Positions 1-7,814 of a DNA stretch of 64,000 bases are shown in pieces. The DNA is taken from NCBI GenBank assembly GCA_025141675.1, contig CP081161.1, positions 1,152,001 to 1,216,000 of the forward strand, written 5' to 3'. The DNA is from Rhodobacteraceae bacterium S2214. Its GTDB lineage: Bacteria; Pseudomonadota; Alphaproteobacteria; Rhodobacterales; Rhodobacteraceae. Position 1 is the first letter of the stretch; every line of letters begins with the position of its first letter. A model generated the notes under the pieces. It was not told where the DNA came from. It did not search any database and saw only the letters and a program-made list of their open reading frames with translations. The translations under genes were made by a program, and so were the position numbers.

Positions 1-1392
1 TGGCCACATGTTTTGCAAGCGGCTGACGCGGACACACAACGCAAATCGACTGAGTTGGAAGCTTACGTGATGTCACGTCTGCTGGGGCAGGTTGGTACGC
101 CATTCCTCGACGCAATGCCAATGTATATAGCCACGCGGCTTTGCGAGGTTTTAGGCTTTGTGGTGTTGTTCGGGCCCAAACGTTTGATCTCAAGTGCAAC
201 TGAGGCCCAACTGGCATTAGCGGGGCAGGCGGGTTTTGACGCTCTAAAAACGGGAGAGCAGGGGCTCAACGCTGCTCTGCAGGGTTTGGTTGCTCCTGCT
301 GCACTGCGCACGATACATCATCAAGCTGACTTGGGTGCATTGTTTGAGTGGCTTCGTACGTCGAACTTAGGTGCACCGTTTGAGCCGCTCAAGGATATGG
401 TGCGCGACTTCATCTTTAGAACCTATCCCATCCAAGAGGGCCACACCGTGTTGGGTAAGGCGTGTACGGCGCCTGCGCGTTATACCATCCACAGCGCCTG
501 GCAATCACTTGGCATACAGCGCAAACGCATGAATCGTATCTTGATCGATGAAGGGTTGGCGTCACTCAACGCAGATGAAAATGCCGTCCGATTGGAAGGC
601 GCCCTTGGGGTCGCGGATATTGCTCAAATTGCTGCGCGCATGCACGATCGACTCGTTCTTCAAGAGGTCTGTGATCTCTTGGCGATTGGTCCTGATATTG
701 TGCACCAGCTACGAGACCGTGCGATTTTGACGCCGGTTACTGATGCGCTGGATCAGGTTCCAAAATATGAACGCACTGACGTGACCAAGGTTTTGGACCG
801 CTTGTTGCTGCGTGTTACCGTGAAAGGAACCTCACATCGGCGTCTTGTGCCGATCTTTGATGCCGCAAGGCGGGTGAGATGCCCGAGTGCAGATATCATT
901 CACCTGATCTTGGAAGGCAGACTTGCAAAGATCAGTCGGGATGAAAGCATTAGGGGCCTTGCTGGACTCGCGATTTGTCTGCGGGAGTTGCGACAAGTTT
1001 TGCCGCCGTTAGAAATGGCGGCCATCCCGAAAGGCGAGGCGTCGCGCTTATTGCGTGTCACGTATCCTACGATCAACTATCTGATCGATGAAGGCCATTT
1101 GACGTCACAGCGTGTCAGAAATCCAAAATCACGGCAGTTTATTGATGCGGTTTGCCAGGACAGCATCGCAGATTTTAGCAAGACCTACGAGACCCTTGGT
1201 GAATTGGCGCATCGATACAAACGCGCCTCTGGTCCTCTGGGCTGTCATCTCGAAGCGAAGGGCATTTGCCCCATTGAGACCCCGCCGAAAATCAGCTGGT
1301 ACTATGAGCGAAAGGGCTTGGAACTGGGCATTCAAAAGGCCGGTGTTACGCTCGCCGCGGAGACAAAGCGAGAAAGGCGTCAACATGCGTAG
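1..1392 (+). CDS. TniQ-like transposition protein, 5' truncated by window edge
   Basis: The reading frame is open from the first base, so the start lies outside the window; the visible part is about 463 residues. The C-terminal half has repeated winged-helix-like stretches ending with a DEGHL-type helix, then RNPKSRQFIDAV and DFSKTYETLGELA-like text, which resembles the C-terminal region of TniQ proteins in alphaproteobacteria. TniQ family members act with a Mu-type transposase (TniA) and an AAA ATPase (TniB) in target choice of Tn7/Tn5053-like elements. The zinc-binding N-terminal part that defines the family would be upstream and is not visible, so the family call rests on overall resemblance. 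No other transposition gene follows; if this is such an element, the gene marks its end. Alternative: another DNA-binding protein of a mobile island. Confidence 0.55.
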   Translation, partial: WPHVLQAADADTQRKSTELEAYVMSRLLGQVGTPFLDAMPMYIATRLCEVLGFVVLFGPKRLISSATEAQLALAGQAGFDALKTGEQGLNAALQGLVAPAALRTIHHQADLGALFEWLRTSNLGAPFEPLKDMVRDFIFRTYPIQEGHTVLGKACTAPARYTIHSAWQSLGIQRKRMNRILIDEGLASLNADENAVRLEGALGVADIAQIAARMHDRLVLQEVCDLLAIGPDIVHQLRDRAILTPVTDALDQVPKYERTDVTKVLDRLLLRVTVKGTSHRRLVPIFDAARRVRCPSADIIHLILEGRLAKISRDESIRGLAGLAICLRELRQVLPPLEMAAIPKGEASRLLRVTYPTINYLIDEGHLTSQRVRNPKSRQFIDAVCQDSIADFSKTYETLGELAHRYKRASGPLGCHLEAKGICPIETPPKISWYYERKGLELGIQKAGVTLAAETKRERRQHA

Positions 1393-1826
1393 TGCAGGGG
1401 GGGCTCAACTTGCGGGTGCTTCACATAACACCCGTTAGGCGACGTTCGCGTTTCGTTTTCGCGCCTCGCTTCAGTTTTAAGTTGTGTGTTGGTACTTCCT
1501 TGAGCGGACGATGCACATCTTTCAAGATGATCGTCTGCTTTGCGGGACGGAGCCGACATTCGTTTTTTGGTCTTCGCTGACGCAGCATCGCTTCGCGCTT
1601 GCGGCATGTTTATCGCTGCGTTGCAGATCGCGTCGCCGATGCGGCCATTTAACCTGGCTCTATCACGTCAAATTCAGACCGCGCTTTCGCTGCGCGGCGT
1701 CAGAAATATCGACGCGCGGGAGGACATGTGAATTCTCTGTATTCACGACAATCACCGCTTGTCTGGTTTAAACTATCTGGATCGTGGGACACGGCTTTCG
1801 GGTAAGCCTTAGCTATTCTAACACTT
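1393..1826. other. Intergenic stretch after the TniQ-like gene
   Basis: About 430 bases without a convincing gene. Short open frames on both strands have low-complexity, arginine-rich translations and no ribosome binding sites. The stretch contains one strong imperfect hairpin (1507-1535) and several GC-rich CGC/GCG runs. If the TniQ-like gene ends a transposon, the right terminal repeat should lie here, but I could not identify one without the other end. Confidence 0.5.
1507..1535. repeat. Inverted repeat, 12 bp arms with a 3-base bulge
   Basis: GACGAT-(GCA)-CATCTT, a 2-base loop, then AAGATGATCGTC. All twelve arm bases pair if the GCA is bulged. No T-tract follows, so it is a poor terminator; it could be a transposon-end or recombination structure or a chance hairpin. 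Confidence 0.45.
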
Positions 1827-2108
1827 CTAGAAATCGTCAAATTCCGGAACGTTGCCGAGCCTTATGAGGAAGCTTGGCGTTCCGACTTCTCCGCTGTTTG
1901 GGTCCTCAATGACCATGTAAGCGTCGGCACCCGCACAATCTTCAGATAGAGCTTCTCGTTCGGCTCTGTTTTGTGCCTCCGACGCTGTGGAATATTCGTA
2001 TTGCTTGGCAATTTTTACGCTAGCCTGTCCATCGCGCCCAGCCTTCGTTTCAACATATGTCTGGCAGATATAGTGAATTTTCTCTGCGGTTTGCTCTGAA
2101 CTTGTCAT
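1827..2108 (-). CDS. Small hypothetical protein (93 aa)
   Basis: An acidic, soluble 93-residue protein with no signal peptide or membrane segment. It contains two cysteines (in IHYICQTY and SEDCAG) and a middle region rich in Ala/Glu (STASEAQNRAEREALSED) that should be helical. I do not recognise the family. It lies downstream of another small gene on the same strand (2159-2365) with a 50-base gap, so they may be co-transcribed. The upstream sequence has no strong ribosome binding site, which lowers confidence in the start. Confidence 0.5.
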   Translation of the reverse strand: MTSSEQTAEKIHYICQTYVETKAGRDGQASVKIAKQYEYSTASEAQNRAEREALSEDCAGADAYMVIEDPNSGEVGTPSFLIRLGNVPEFDDF

Positions 2109-2158
2109 GGATTTATTCTTAGAGGGAGCGGGGGGCGATTGGGAGTTTTGGGAGCGGC

Positions 2159-2365
2159 CTAGGATCGCCGAGTTTTGGCTGTGGTTTCTGGTGGCCTGTT
2201 CGCTTCTCTTTCGAGGCGAGCATTGCGAAGCCGGGTAATTTTAGCTTGTCGTTTTTCCGCGTCTTCGTCGACCATTTTTCTGACAACACGGGTCGTCTTG
2301 TCCATCGGAGTTTCCGGTTTTGAGTCATACGCTTTAAACACATCTGTTTTTGTGAGCTTCGCCAT
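2159..2365 (-). CDS. Small basic hypothetical protein (68 aa)
   Basis: A very charged 68-residue protein (many Lys, Arg, Glu), predicted helical and without membrane segments; the sequence around KMVDEDAEKRQAKITRLRNARLE suggests one long amphipathic helix. The start is supported by a strong AAGGAG eight bases upstream of the ATG. I do not recognise the family. The next gene upstream (the racemase-like gene at 2416-3537) is on the same strand with a 50-base gap. Confidence 0.6.
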   Translation of the reverse strand: MAKLTKTDVFKAYDSKPETPMDKTTRVVRKMVDEDAEKRQAKITRLRNARLEREANRPPETTAKTRRS

Positions 2366-2415
2366 TTATCGGTCTCCTTCTTTGGTTTCAGGTCGGTTCG
2401 TCCAAGCGAGGTTAT

Positions 2416-3537
2416 TCAAACCAGAGTCAGGCGTTCGGACTTGCCTTGGGTATGTCGCGGTTGTCTTGCGGGCCGATCATCGAGCAGTTTTATTTCGATG
2501 TCGGGCGCGGCCATTGCATGCATTAGTGCCGAGTAGTTCATCTGTAATCTCACTTCGGTGCCCAACTTTAGCGGGGATCGGATCGACTCAATGACGAGAT
2601 GATCGCTGGTTGCTCCGATCAATGTGCTTCCCACAGGCAACGAAAGCCCAGAAATGTCCGTGTCCTGATGCCCTATCGCGAGGATAAGATGCTTGGCGGC
2701 ACCACTGGTTGGTACAATGCGAAGTCTTGCCAAGCTTGGATCGACCAAGGCAATGGGGAAAGGCGAAGGTTTTTCACCCGTCTCTATAATTTCGGCGACA
2801 AGCGTGAAGGCATCCGTGTGCATCCCGCCGATCTGGTCGCCGGAAATTGGGTCAACGCCCAGAAGTATGGCCTCCCCCAGTCTTAGGTCGTTGATGCGGC
2901 CAGTGGTTCGTTCTCCAAGCGCCCATGGCAAGTTTGCTGAGTTGCCACCGGACACGGTTTTCAAGAATGGGCCACAGACCCCCTCAATTTCGTTTGAAAG
3001 GTCACAAAGAGAGACCATTTGAGACGCAGTGGGAGCGATCCCGCTTAGACAGGCAAAGTTTGCGCCGATGCCTTCCAACGTCACCCCAGGCAGTTTTATC
3101 AAATGGCGCGCAATTTCATCCACGTTCTCGGGGGCAATACCTTCGCGTCCATCGCCCATCTCGACCATCAGTATGATGCCGTGAACCTTATCTTTGCGTA
3201 TGGCGGCAGACGCCAAAGCCGCAATGACAGCAAGCTCTGTGTTGTAGCTCGCTTCACAATGCTGAACGACCTGATCGGTTTGGCTCAACATCGGCGTCCG
3301 GATCAGAGTGATTGGGCTTGTGATACCTGCTTGGCGTAGCCTCTGCACATTTCTGATACGTGCATCCGCAAGGCCCTCTGCGCCGCCATCCAGCATGGCT
3401 TGGGCGATGGCAGGATGCCCGCAAACAGCCTTGGTCACGCCTGTGACGCCAATCCCACGTGGGCCCAAACGCCCAACAATTGTCTGCGTGTTGCGCCGTA
3501 TCTTGCCCAGATCCACTTCGATGCGTGGGCAGCTCAT
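2416..3537 (-). CDS. PLP-dependent alanine/ornithine racemase-family protein
   Basis: 373 residues with the fold-type III pattern of alanine racemase N-terminal domains: an early ExxLGKIRRNT helix, Lys36 in VTGVTKAV as the likely PLP-binding lysine, and a second-half beta domain. It resembles the ornithine racemase/YhfX-like subgroup rather than classical Alr. The start codon overlaps the stop of the DUF1611 gene by four bases (ATGA), so the two are translationally coupled. DUF1611 proteins occur next to amino-acid racemases or epimerases, and one described pair handles N-acetyl-D-glutamate; a role here in converting or recycling a D-amino acid is inferred. Substrate is unknown. The C-terminal 15 residues are basic and probably disordered. 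Confidence 0.8.
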   Translation of the reverse strand: MSCPRIEVDLGKIRRNTQTIVGRLGPRGIGVTGVTKAVCGHPAIAQAMLDGGAEGLADARIRNVQRLRQAGITSPITLIRTPMLSQTDQVVQHCEASYNTELAVIAALASAAIRKDKVHGIILMVEMGDGREGIAPENVDEIARHLIKLPGVTLEGIGANFACLSGIAPTASQMVSLCDLSNEIEGVCGPFLKTVSGGNSANLPWALGERTTGRINDLRLGEAILLGVDPISGDQIGGMHTDAFTLVAEIIETGEKPSPFPIALVDPSLARLRIVPTSGAAKHLILAIGHQDTDISGLSLPVGSTLIGATSDHLVIESIRSPLKLGTEVRLQMNYSALMHAMAAPDIEIKLLDDRPARQPRHTQGKSERLTLV

Positions 3538-4733
3538 ATCGCGGCCATGATTGGCCTTTGCGTCAAACCGGGATATGCGGCCACCACCATCGCAAGCAAA
3601 TGTGCAGATGGTCGGGCCAACGCATCGGTTACAGGCAACCCGAGCTTCTGAGATTGTGCCGTGATGGTTTCGGAAATTTCGGCGTCAGACATTCCCTCGT
3701 GATTGAGCGTGACACCGATGACCTTTGTATCGGCAAAGGCTTCGATCAGGGCGATCTCACTTGACGCCGTGGGCATCGGCATGTTGGGAAAATCGCAGCG
3801 ATGTGCGCGTTTGGGCGCGTGCTGGAGGATAACAGCATCCGGCTGGCTACCGCGCAGGATAAAGGCCGATGTACAAAACGCGGGATGGCTGAGTGCGCCC
3901 TGACCTTCGATCAAAATGACATCGGGTTGTTCCGCTTCAGACGCCGCAACAATCGCGCCTTCAAGCTCGCCACAGCAGAACTGGGGCGGCACGGCATCCA
4001 TTGCGATACCGTACTTTGCGCCCTGCATCAGGCCGGTCTGGCCTGTGCCGACAAGCACTGTCTTGATGCCCTTCGCATTCAGGGCGCGCGCCAAAACGGT
4101 CGCTGTTGTCCGCTTTCCAATGGCGCAATCGGTGCCAAGAACTGCAATGCGCAGCGCTTTAACACCAGCGACACTGCCATCAAACAGGCGCATGTCCTTG
4201 CTGGGTTTCGGCTTGCGGATGTCGCGGATCGTGACCTTCCGTTCCGAGGCGGCTTTAGCTATTTCTTCGTCATCGCTTAGGTATTCATGCAGCCCGCTCA
4301 CGATGTTCATGCCAAGCCCGATCGCTTGCAGAACAACGCCCCGATCGCCAGGTGAAAGCCGCCCTGTTGAAGGGGCCATCCCATAGATCAGCGTATCGGG
4401 AACGGTGGCTTCATGGGCAACTGCGCCATGCAGATCGCCGAAGATCGGTATGTGGTTGATTGTATCGTCAAGAGCTGATCCGCTGTCTTGCCCGCTATAG
4501 GTGCTGTCGATGACAGAAAGGATGCGATACGCTTGTGAATGGCGTACAAGGCCATTCGCAGTCTTGCCATCAATTTGCGCGAAGTTGCCCTCGCAATAGA
4601 CGACTGCCGATGGTGGCGCTGTGACCTGCGTGATTGAAGTCGCTTGTTTGGGTTCGCTGTGGGTCATTGGTGGCGCTTGCGCGCCTCTGACGGGACAACG
4701 GATGGTGTCGACAGTTTCAGATTTGATTTCCAT
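3534..4733 (-). CDS. DUF1611 domain protein (DgcN-like, P-loop)
   Basis: 399 residues counting from the ATG at 4733, chosen because AAGGAAC lies seven bases upstream; longer upstream frames overlap the next gene and look non-coding. The N-terminal half is a Rossmann-like domain (VVYCEGNFAQIDGKTANGL, then IPIFGDL). The C-terminal half has a P-loop-like GTDCAIGKRTT at residues 200-210 followed by a GTGQTGLMQG turn and an EGQGALSHPA motif, typical of the DUF1611 C-terminal domain. Characterised relatives (DgcN) modify D-glutamate by N-acetylation ahead of a racemase. It is coupled by a 4-base overlap to a PLP racemase, which fits amino-acid stereochemistry handling, though the partner belongs to a different racemase fold from that of DgcA. 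Confidence 0.85.
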   Translation of the reverse strand: MEIKSETVDTIRCPVRGAQAPPMTHSEPKQATSITQVTAPPSAVVYCEGNFAQIDGKTANGLVRHSQAYRILSVIDSTYSGQDSGSALDDTINHIPIFGDLHGAVAHEATVPDTLIYGMAPSTGRLSPGDRGVVLQAIGLGMNIVSGLHEYLSDDEEIAKAASERKVTIRDIRKPKPSKDMRLFDGSVAGVKALRIAVLGTDCAIGKRTTATVLARALNAKGIKTVLVGTGQTGLMQGAKYGIAMDAVPPQFCCGELEGAIVAASEAEQPDVILIEGQGALSHPAFCTSAFILRGSQPDAVILQHAPKRAHRCDFPNMPMPTASSEIALIEAFADTKVIGVTLNHEGMSDAEISETITAQSQKLGLPVTDALARPSAHLLAMVVAAYPGLTQRPIMAAI

Positions 4734-4815
4734 TGTAGTTCCTTTTTGGGTCGGCACGAAGGACAGAACTGTCCTCACCTGCGCATTTTGAAGTCCGTGT
4801 TGCCGTGCCTTGCGC

Positions 4816-5070
4816 CTAGTTGTTAAGCACGCACAGCCCCTTTGATTTTTGGAAGTTCCTGTCGCATTCCCAGCCATCGCCGTAACTTTTGGCACTGGCG
4901 TTCTCAGGGATTGGCAGGGCTGCACTTTGGGCAAATGCTGGCAATGCAAACAGCAGGACCGCAATAATCGAACCCATAAATAGGGCCATGAATGTCGGTG
5001 TGTCAGTTGGGATATGGGCAATGTTAGTTTGCGCAGGTCGCGGCTCCGTTAACTTTGATTTACGATCCAT
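4816..5070 (-). CDS. Small envelope protein with YGDGWECDR motif
   Basis: 84 residues: a charged N-terminus, one hydrophobic segment (about residues 28-47, ending in an AFAQS signal-peptidase-like site), then a short periplasmic tail with SYGDGWECDRNF and a second cysteine. The YGxGWxCxxxF/Y plus downstream Cys pattern occurs in small secreted alphaproteobacterial proteins of unknown function, and the two cysteines probably pair. It is the third gene of a tight small-protein operon; its first 11 bases overlap the end of the preceding gene. Confidence 0.65.
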   Translation of the reverse strand: MDRKSKLTEPRPAQTNIAHIPTDTPTFMALFMGSIIAVLLFALPAFAQSAALPIPENASAKSYGDGWECDRNFQKSKGLCVLNN

Positions 5071-5413
5071 CTAATTCAAGCCCCGCAAGGCACGCGTCTG
5101 CTAGATCTCTGCTTGGAGCATCAGTACCCGGCAGCGTGGCCCAGCCTGTTTCCATCATTGCATTGCGCCGCTGAAAGCTTGAAGCTTCTTGAAGTGTCAC
5201 TAGTTTTGCGGCGCGTTCTGTATCAGCTTCTGACAGATCTAGGCAAACTGGCACCATCGCCAATGTGACTTCCTCTGCAGCACGATTTTGGGCCATTTCG
5301 TCCGCACTGCCTGCAGTTGTCCAACCGCCCCAGGTGAAGCCAAGAATAGAGACAGCAACTGCGCCAACCAAAGCACCGTAAACACCGGGTTTAGTCCATT
5401 CGGGAAATGTCAT
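5060..5413 (-). CDS. Conserved hypothetical membrane-anchored protein (117 aa)
   Basis: An N-terminal membrane anchor (about residues 10-30: GVYGALVGAVAVSILGFTWGGW) is followed by a soluble domain with two cysteines (VPVCLDLS and DACLAGL), probably a disulfide, and a helical Ala/Glu-rich middle. The opening motif EWTKPGVYGA and the TWGGW end of the anchor are typical of a conserved alphaproteobacterial family of unknown function. AAGGAT lies eight bases upstream of the ATG. It begins two bases after the preceding gene and overlaps the next by 11 bases, so the three form one operon. Confidence 0.75.
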   Translation of the reverse strand: MTFPEWTKPGVYGALVGAVAVSILGFTWGGWTTAGSADEMAQNRAAEEVTLAMVPVCLDLSEADTERAAKLVTLQEASSFQRRNAMMETGWATLPGTDAPSRDLADACLAGLELDGS

Positions 5414-5415
5414 TT

Positions 5416-5721
5416 TTAATCCTTTGACGGAGAAAGCGCCGCCGCACTATTTTTGATTTCGTTAGTGTTTGGGTTGGCCTGATCCTGCGCCAGAGCCAAC
5501 TCAAGGTCTCGGTGATCCACTGCGCGCAGCTCTGACTTTCCTGCGTGCAAATTGATCAATAGAAACGTCGCGGTCCGTCGGTATGCCGCAAAGCTGTTGC
5601 TCAGCATGACTTCGTCATCTGCCAACACTTCGTATTCACCTGCGGGCAGTTCATCGGTATACCCCGCGACCACAAACGGATGAAGAAATGTCACGAATGA
5701 TGTGGTCGTGCGCGATGACAT
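5416..5721 (-). CDS. Conserved hypothetical protein (101 aa)
   Basis: Start taken at the ATG at 5721, preceded by GGGAAGG; an ATG-like start 15 bases earlier has none. The N-terminal half reads FVTFLHPFVVAGYTDELPAGEYEVLADDE, a compact beta-domain signature found in small alphaproteobacterial hypothetical proteins; the C-terminal third is polar and likely disordered. First gene of the operon with the two small membrane proteins at 5060-5413 and 4816-5070. Function unknown. Confidence 0.7.
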   Translation of the reverse strand: MSSRTTTSFVTFLHPFVVAGYTDELPAGEYEVLADDEVMLSNSFAAYRRTATFLLINLHAGKSELRAVDHRDLELALAQDQANPNTNEIKNSAAALSPSKD

Positions 5722-5995
5722 CGGCAACCTTCCCAAACATCAGATCCCTGCTAAAGGACACGACAGCTGAATTTTCATGATGGAGGGTTGTGATCTGCTC
5801 TGGCAGGCTGATGCGCCTATGCCGCAAAGAACCACAACTTTCGTATCTTTCATATAGTCTCTTGGCGTCGGAAATACAACGTTGGTGACTCTGGCTACAT
5901 TTCTGAGACCACCCATGCCCCAAAAGAGGTTAGGGTTGGCAAGCGCAAAGGCACGTTCTGGATTGGCGAACGGCTGGTGGCGTCCGCCAACAGGT

Positions 5996-6628
5996 TCAGA
6001 TGTCGACTCGTTCAGCAATGCTTAACGCATCTTCCAGCTCAACGCCCAAGTAGCGCACGGTGCTATCCACCTTAGTGTGGCCGAGTAGAAGTTGTACGGC
6101 GCGAAGGTTGCCCGTCTTGCGGTAAATCTCCGCAGCTTTGGTTCGACGCATCGAGTGTGTACCGTATCCGCTGGGTTCCAGACCTATCGCCGTCACCCAG
6201 TCACGAACCAACCGGCCATATTGACGTGTTGAGATATGCGGGCGGTCATGGAAACGGCTCGGGAACATGAAGCGGCCCCCGATCATCTCAGGCGATCTCA
6301 CCCACGCAATGACAGTATCACGTGTGTTTTCAGTGAGCTCGAACTGCACGGGTTTCTTGGTTTTACTCTGGATTATTGAAACTCGTTCACGCATGCGCCC
6401 GTCTTTGACCAAATCGGCCACGGCGAGTTTCACCAGATCACAGCCGCGCAGTTTGCTATCAATCGCAACGTTAAACAGCGCAAGGTCACGAAGGTAACCC
6501 GCAATTTCAAGCCGCGCGCGGATGGCCCATACCTGTTTGGGAAGCAGCGGTCGCTTCTGGCCGATGATCCGGCCCTTGTTCCATGCTTTGTGTTTTGGGG
6601 TGACTGCGGGAAGCTGGACTCTTGGCAT
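5996..6628 (-). CDS. Short tyrosine recombinase/integrase
   Basis: 210 residues from the ATG at 6628 (GGAGGG eight bases upstream). It carries the tyrosine-recombinase catalytic set: Arg61 in SKLRGCDL, Lys91 or 92, His158-x-x-Arg161 in GTHSMRRT, His184 in LLGHTKVD, and Tyr193 in VRYLGV. It has only a short N-terminal region instead of a full SAM-like core-binding domain, so it is of the small FimB-like size class often seen in genomic islands. Such enzymes cut and rejoin DNA at specific sites. No attachment-site repeat could be recognised beside it; 5722-5995 downstream of it holds no convincing gene. Confidence 0.85.
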   Translation of the reverse strand: MPRVQLPAVTPKHKAWNKGRIIGQKRPLLPKQVWAIRARLEIAGYLRDLALFNVAIDSKLRGCDLVKLAVADLVKDGRMRERVSIIQSKTKKPVQFELTENTRDTVIAWVRSPEMIGGRFMFPSRFHDRPHISTRQYGRLVRDWVTAIGLEPSGYGTHSMRRTKAAEIYRKTGNLRAVQLLLGHTKVDSTVRYLGVELEDALSIAERVDI

Positions 6629-6857
6629 AATTTGCCCTCCAATCCTCCCTCCTGACCCAAACATCAGCACAGCGCTGACGAGGAGAACATAGCATCAGTT
6701 CGAATGGCAGTTGTCCGAAGTCATTGGGATCCAGTTTGTCTGCCAATGCATTCGTCGGCACAGAGCCCACTTCGACCGCCGCAGCGCGACATCTGAACTG
6801 CTGCTACGCGCAGCAGGACTTGCCTTCTTGGATTGGTGGGCATGGAACTGTTGCGTA

Positions 6858-7028
6858 TTAACAATATACACAACAATCCCCCTCAAGCGGCCTCAGGACG
6901 GTATGACATGACATGCATTCATAGAACCACTGACACGCATCCGTAGGCATAGTTTCGGTTGCGATATGTCCGCAGGATGGGCAAGTGAGGGCGGATTTTA
7001 GAACTACTTTTGCTTCTTCTGTCGCCAT
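6858..7028 (-). CDS. GDCCVxC-domain protein, C-terminus cut by in-frame stop
   Basis: 56 residues starting at the ATG at 7028 (AGGAT upstream; 25 bases inside the end of merF). It has the family pattern: LTCPSCGH zinc-ribbon-like pair, ETMPTDACQWFYEC, then GDCCVYC. The family is named in databases as GDCCVxC (seleno)protein and is often next to mercury-transport genes. Members normally continue past the motif with Ser-Tyr and a CPPIQ tail. Here a TAA follows the last Cys, and the frame then continues with YATVPCPPIQEGKSCCA to a TAG at 6804-6806. So one codon, expected to be Ser (TCA to TAA is one base), has become a stop. The product lacks its Cys-containing tail and may be inactive. Upstream of merF no merA or merR is seen. 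Confidence 0.75.
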   Translation of the reverse strand: MATEEAKVVLKSALTCPSCGHIATETMPTDACQWFYECMSCHTVLRPLEGDCCVYC

Positions 7029-7231
7029 ATCGCGTATCCTGTGATCATGAGAAACCAAGCCAAAGCTGGAAGCAAGACAGCATCATTGTAAAGGACATCC
7101 AACAATCCGGTGAGGCCAATGCTAGTCAGCAAGATCGGCAGCAACGGCGTAAAACAGCACAGAGCAGCGGCAACTGCACCACCAATTCCCAGAGCAAGAA
7201 GTTTGTCTTTCATGTTTGCAGCTTGCCCCAT
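7004..7231 (-). CDS. merF: MerF-like mercury transport protein
   Basis: 75 residues from the ATG at 7231 (GGGAGG upstream); a second ATG at 7213 is possible. Two membrane helices: KLLALGIGGAVAAALCCFTPLLPILL and VLLPALAWFLMITGYAIW. The vicinal Cys pair in helix 1 is the metal-binding site of MerF/MerT-type Hg(II) importers. The second Cys pair of classical MerF is absent, so transport could depend on the linked GDCCVxC protein. It overlaps that gene by 25 bases and is divergent from an ArsR-type regulator across about 280 bases. Confidence 0.8.
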   Translation of the reverse strand: MGQAANMKDKLLALGIGGAVAAALCCFTPLLPILLTSIGLTGLLDVLYNDAVLLPALAWFLMITGYAIWRQKKQK

Positions 7232-7491
7232 CAACCTCGCCTCCCGATAAAGAATTAGCAGATACACGCAGTCGTGAAGACAGCGGATATTTTATCCTCT
7301 ACGGCGGACGGCAGACAAGTTCGCATCTTGTCAGTTGATGCACGGCGCGGAGAAAAGCCGTTCGGCCAGACCCGCCGTTCACCGACAATGCGGCAAAGGC
7401 CACCGAAGAGCCCACTCCTACCACGTTGCTGCATGGTGGCTAACGGCTGTTTTCTCAAAAACTCAAGTCAGATCACTTGACTCTTAAGCTG

Positions 7492-7514
7492 TATATCGCG
7501 ATATGCCGATATAT
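7492..7514. promoter_or_regulatory. Candidate ArsR operator over the start codon
   Basis: A run of ATAT/CGATAT repeats: a perfect palindrome ATATCGCGATAT, one GCC step, then CGATATAT running into the ATG at 7513. No clear ribosome binding site exists apart from this block, so a bound repressor would shut its own gene and probably the downstream oxidoreductase. Inferred from symmetry and position. Confidence 0.5.
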
Positions 7515-7812
7515 GGATATTGATAAAACACTATCGGCCCTCAACAACCCGGTTCGCCGCCAGATATTGGCATGGCTCAAGGATCGCTCCAATTTTCCAC
7601 CAGCTCTGCCGGAACACGCTGACCTTAGCGGGGTCTGCGTTGGCTACATTCAGGAGAGGGCAAACCTCTCACAATCGACAATCTCGACCTACATGCGCCT
7701 GCTCAAAGACGCTGGGCTTGTTAGGTCAGAACGGCATGGGCAATGGACGTTTTACAGACGGGACGAAGACGCAATCGCAGCAGCACTGAAAATACTGGCG
7801 GAGGAACTGTAG
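7513..7812 (+). CDS. ArsR/SmtB-family winged-helix regulator
   Basis: 99 residues. Start at ATG 7513 (MDIDKTLSAL), the position that fits family length. Pattern: NNPVRRQILAWL helix, then RANLSQSTISTYMRLLKDAGLVRSERHGQWTFYRRD, a classical ArsR helix-turn-helix and wing. The CxC metal motif of ArsR/SmtB is missing; a lone Cys in SGVCVGY could be a thiol sensor of electrophiles or quinones, as known for some one-Cys ArsR/MarR proteins (inference). It is followed after two bases by an Old Yellow Enzyme gene, which suggests substrate-linked derepression. Confidence 0.85.
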   Translation: MDIDKTLSALNNPVRRQILAWLKDRSNFPPALPEHADLSGVCVGYIQERANLSQSTISTYMRLLKDAGLVRSERHGQWTFYRRDEDAIAAALKILAEEL

Positions 7813-7814
7813 TT

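Noticed and set aside
1392..1771. Overlapping open frames on both strands after the TniQ-like gene
   Set aside because: Arg- and Cys-rich translations, no ribosome binding site and no recognisable family.
5740..6018. 92-residue frame on the minus strand beside the integrase
   Set aside because: No ribosome binding site, overlaps another poor frame, no family resemblance.
6858..6860. Selenocysteine reading of the stop in the GDCCVxC gene
   Set aside because: The codon is TAA, not TGA, and it occupies the position of a Ser after the last Cys, so selenocysteine insertion does not apply.
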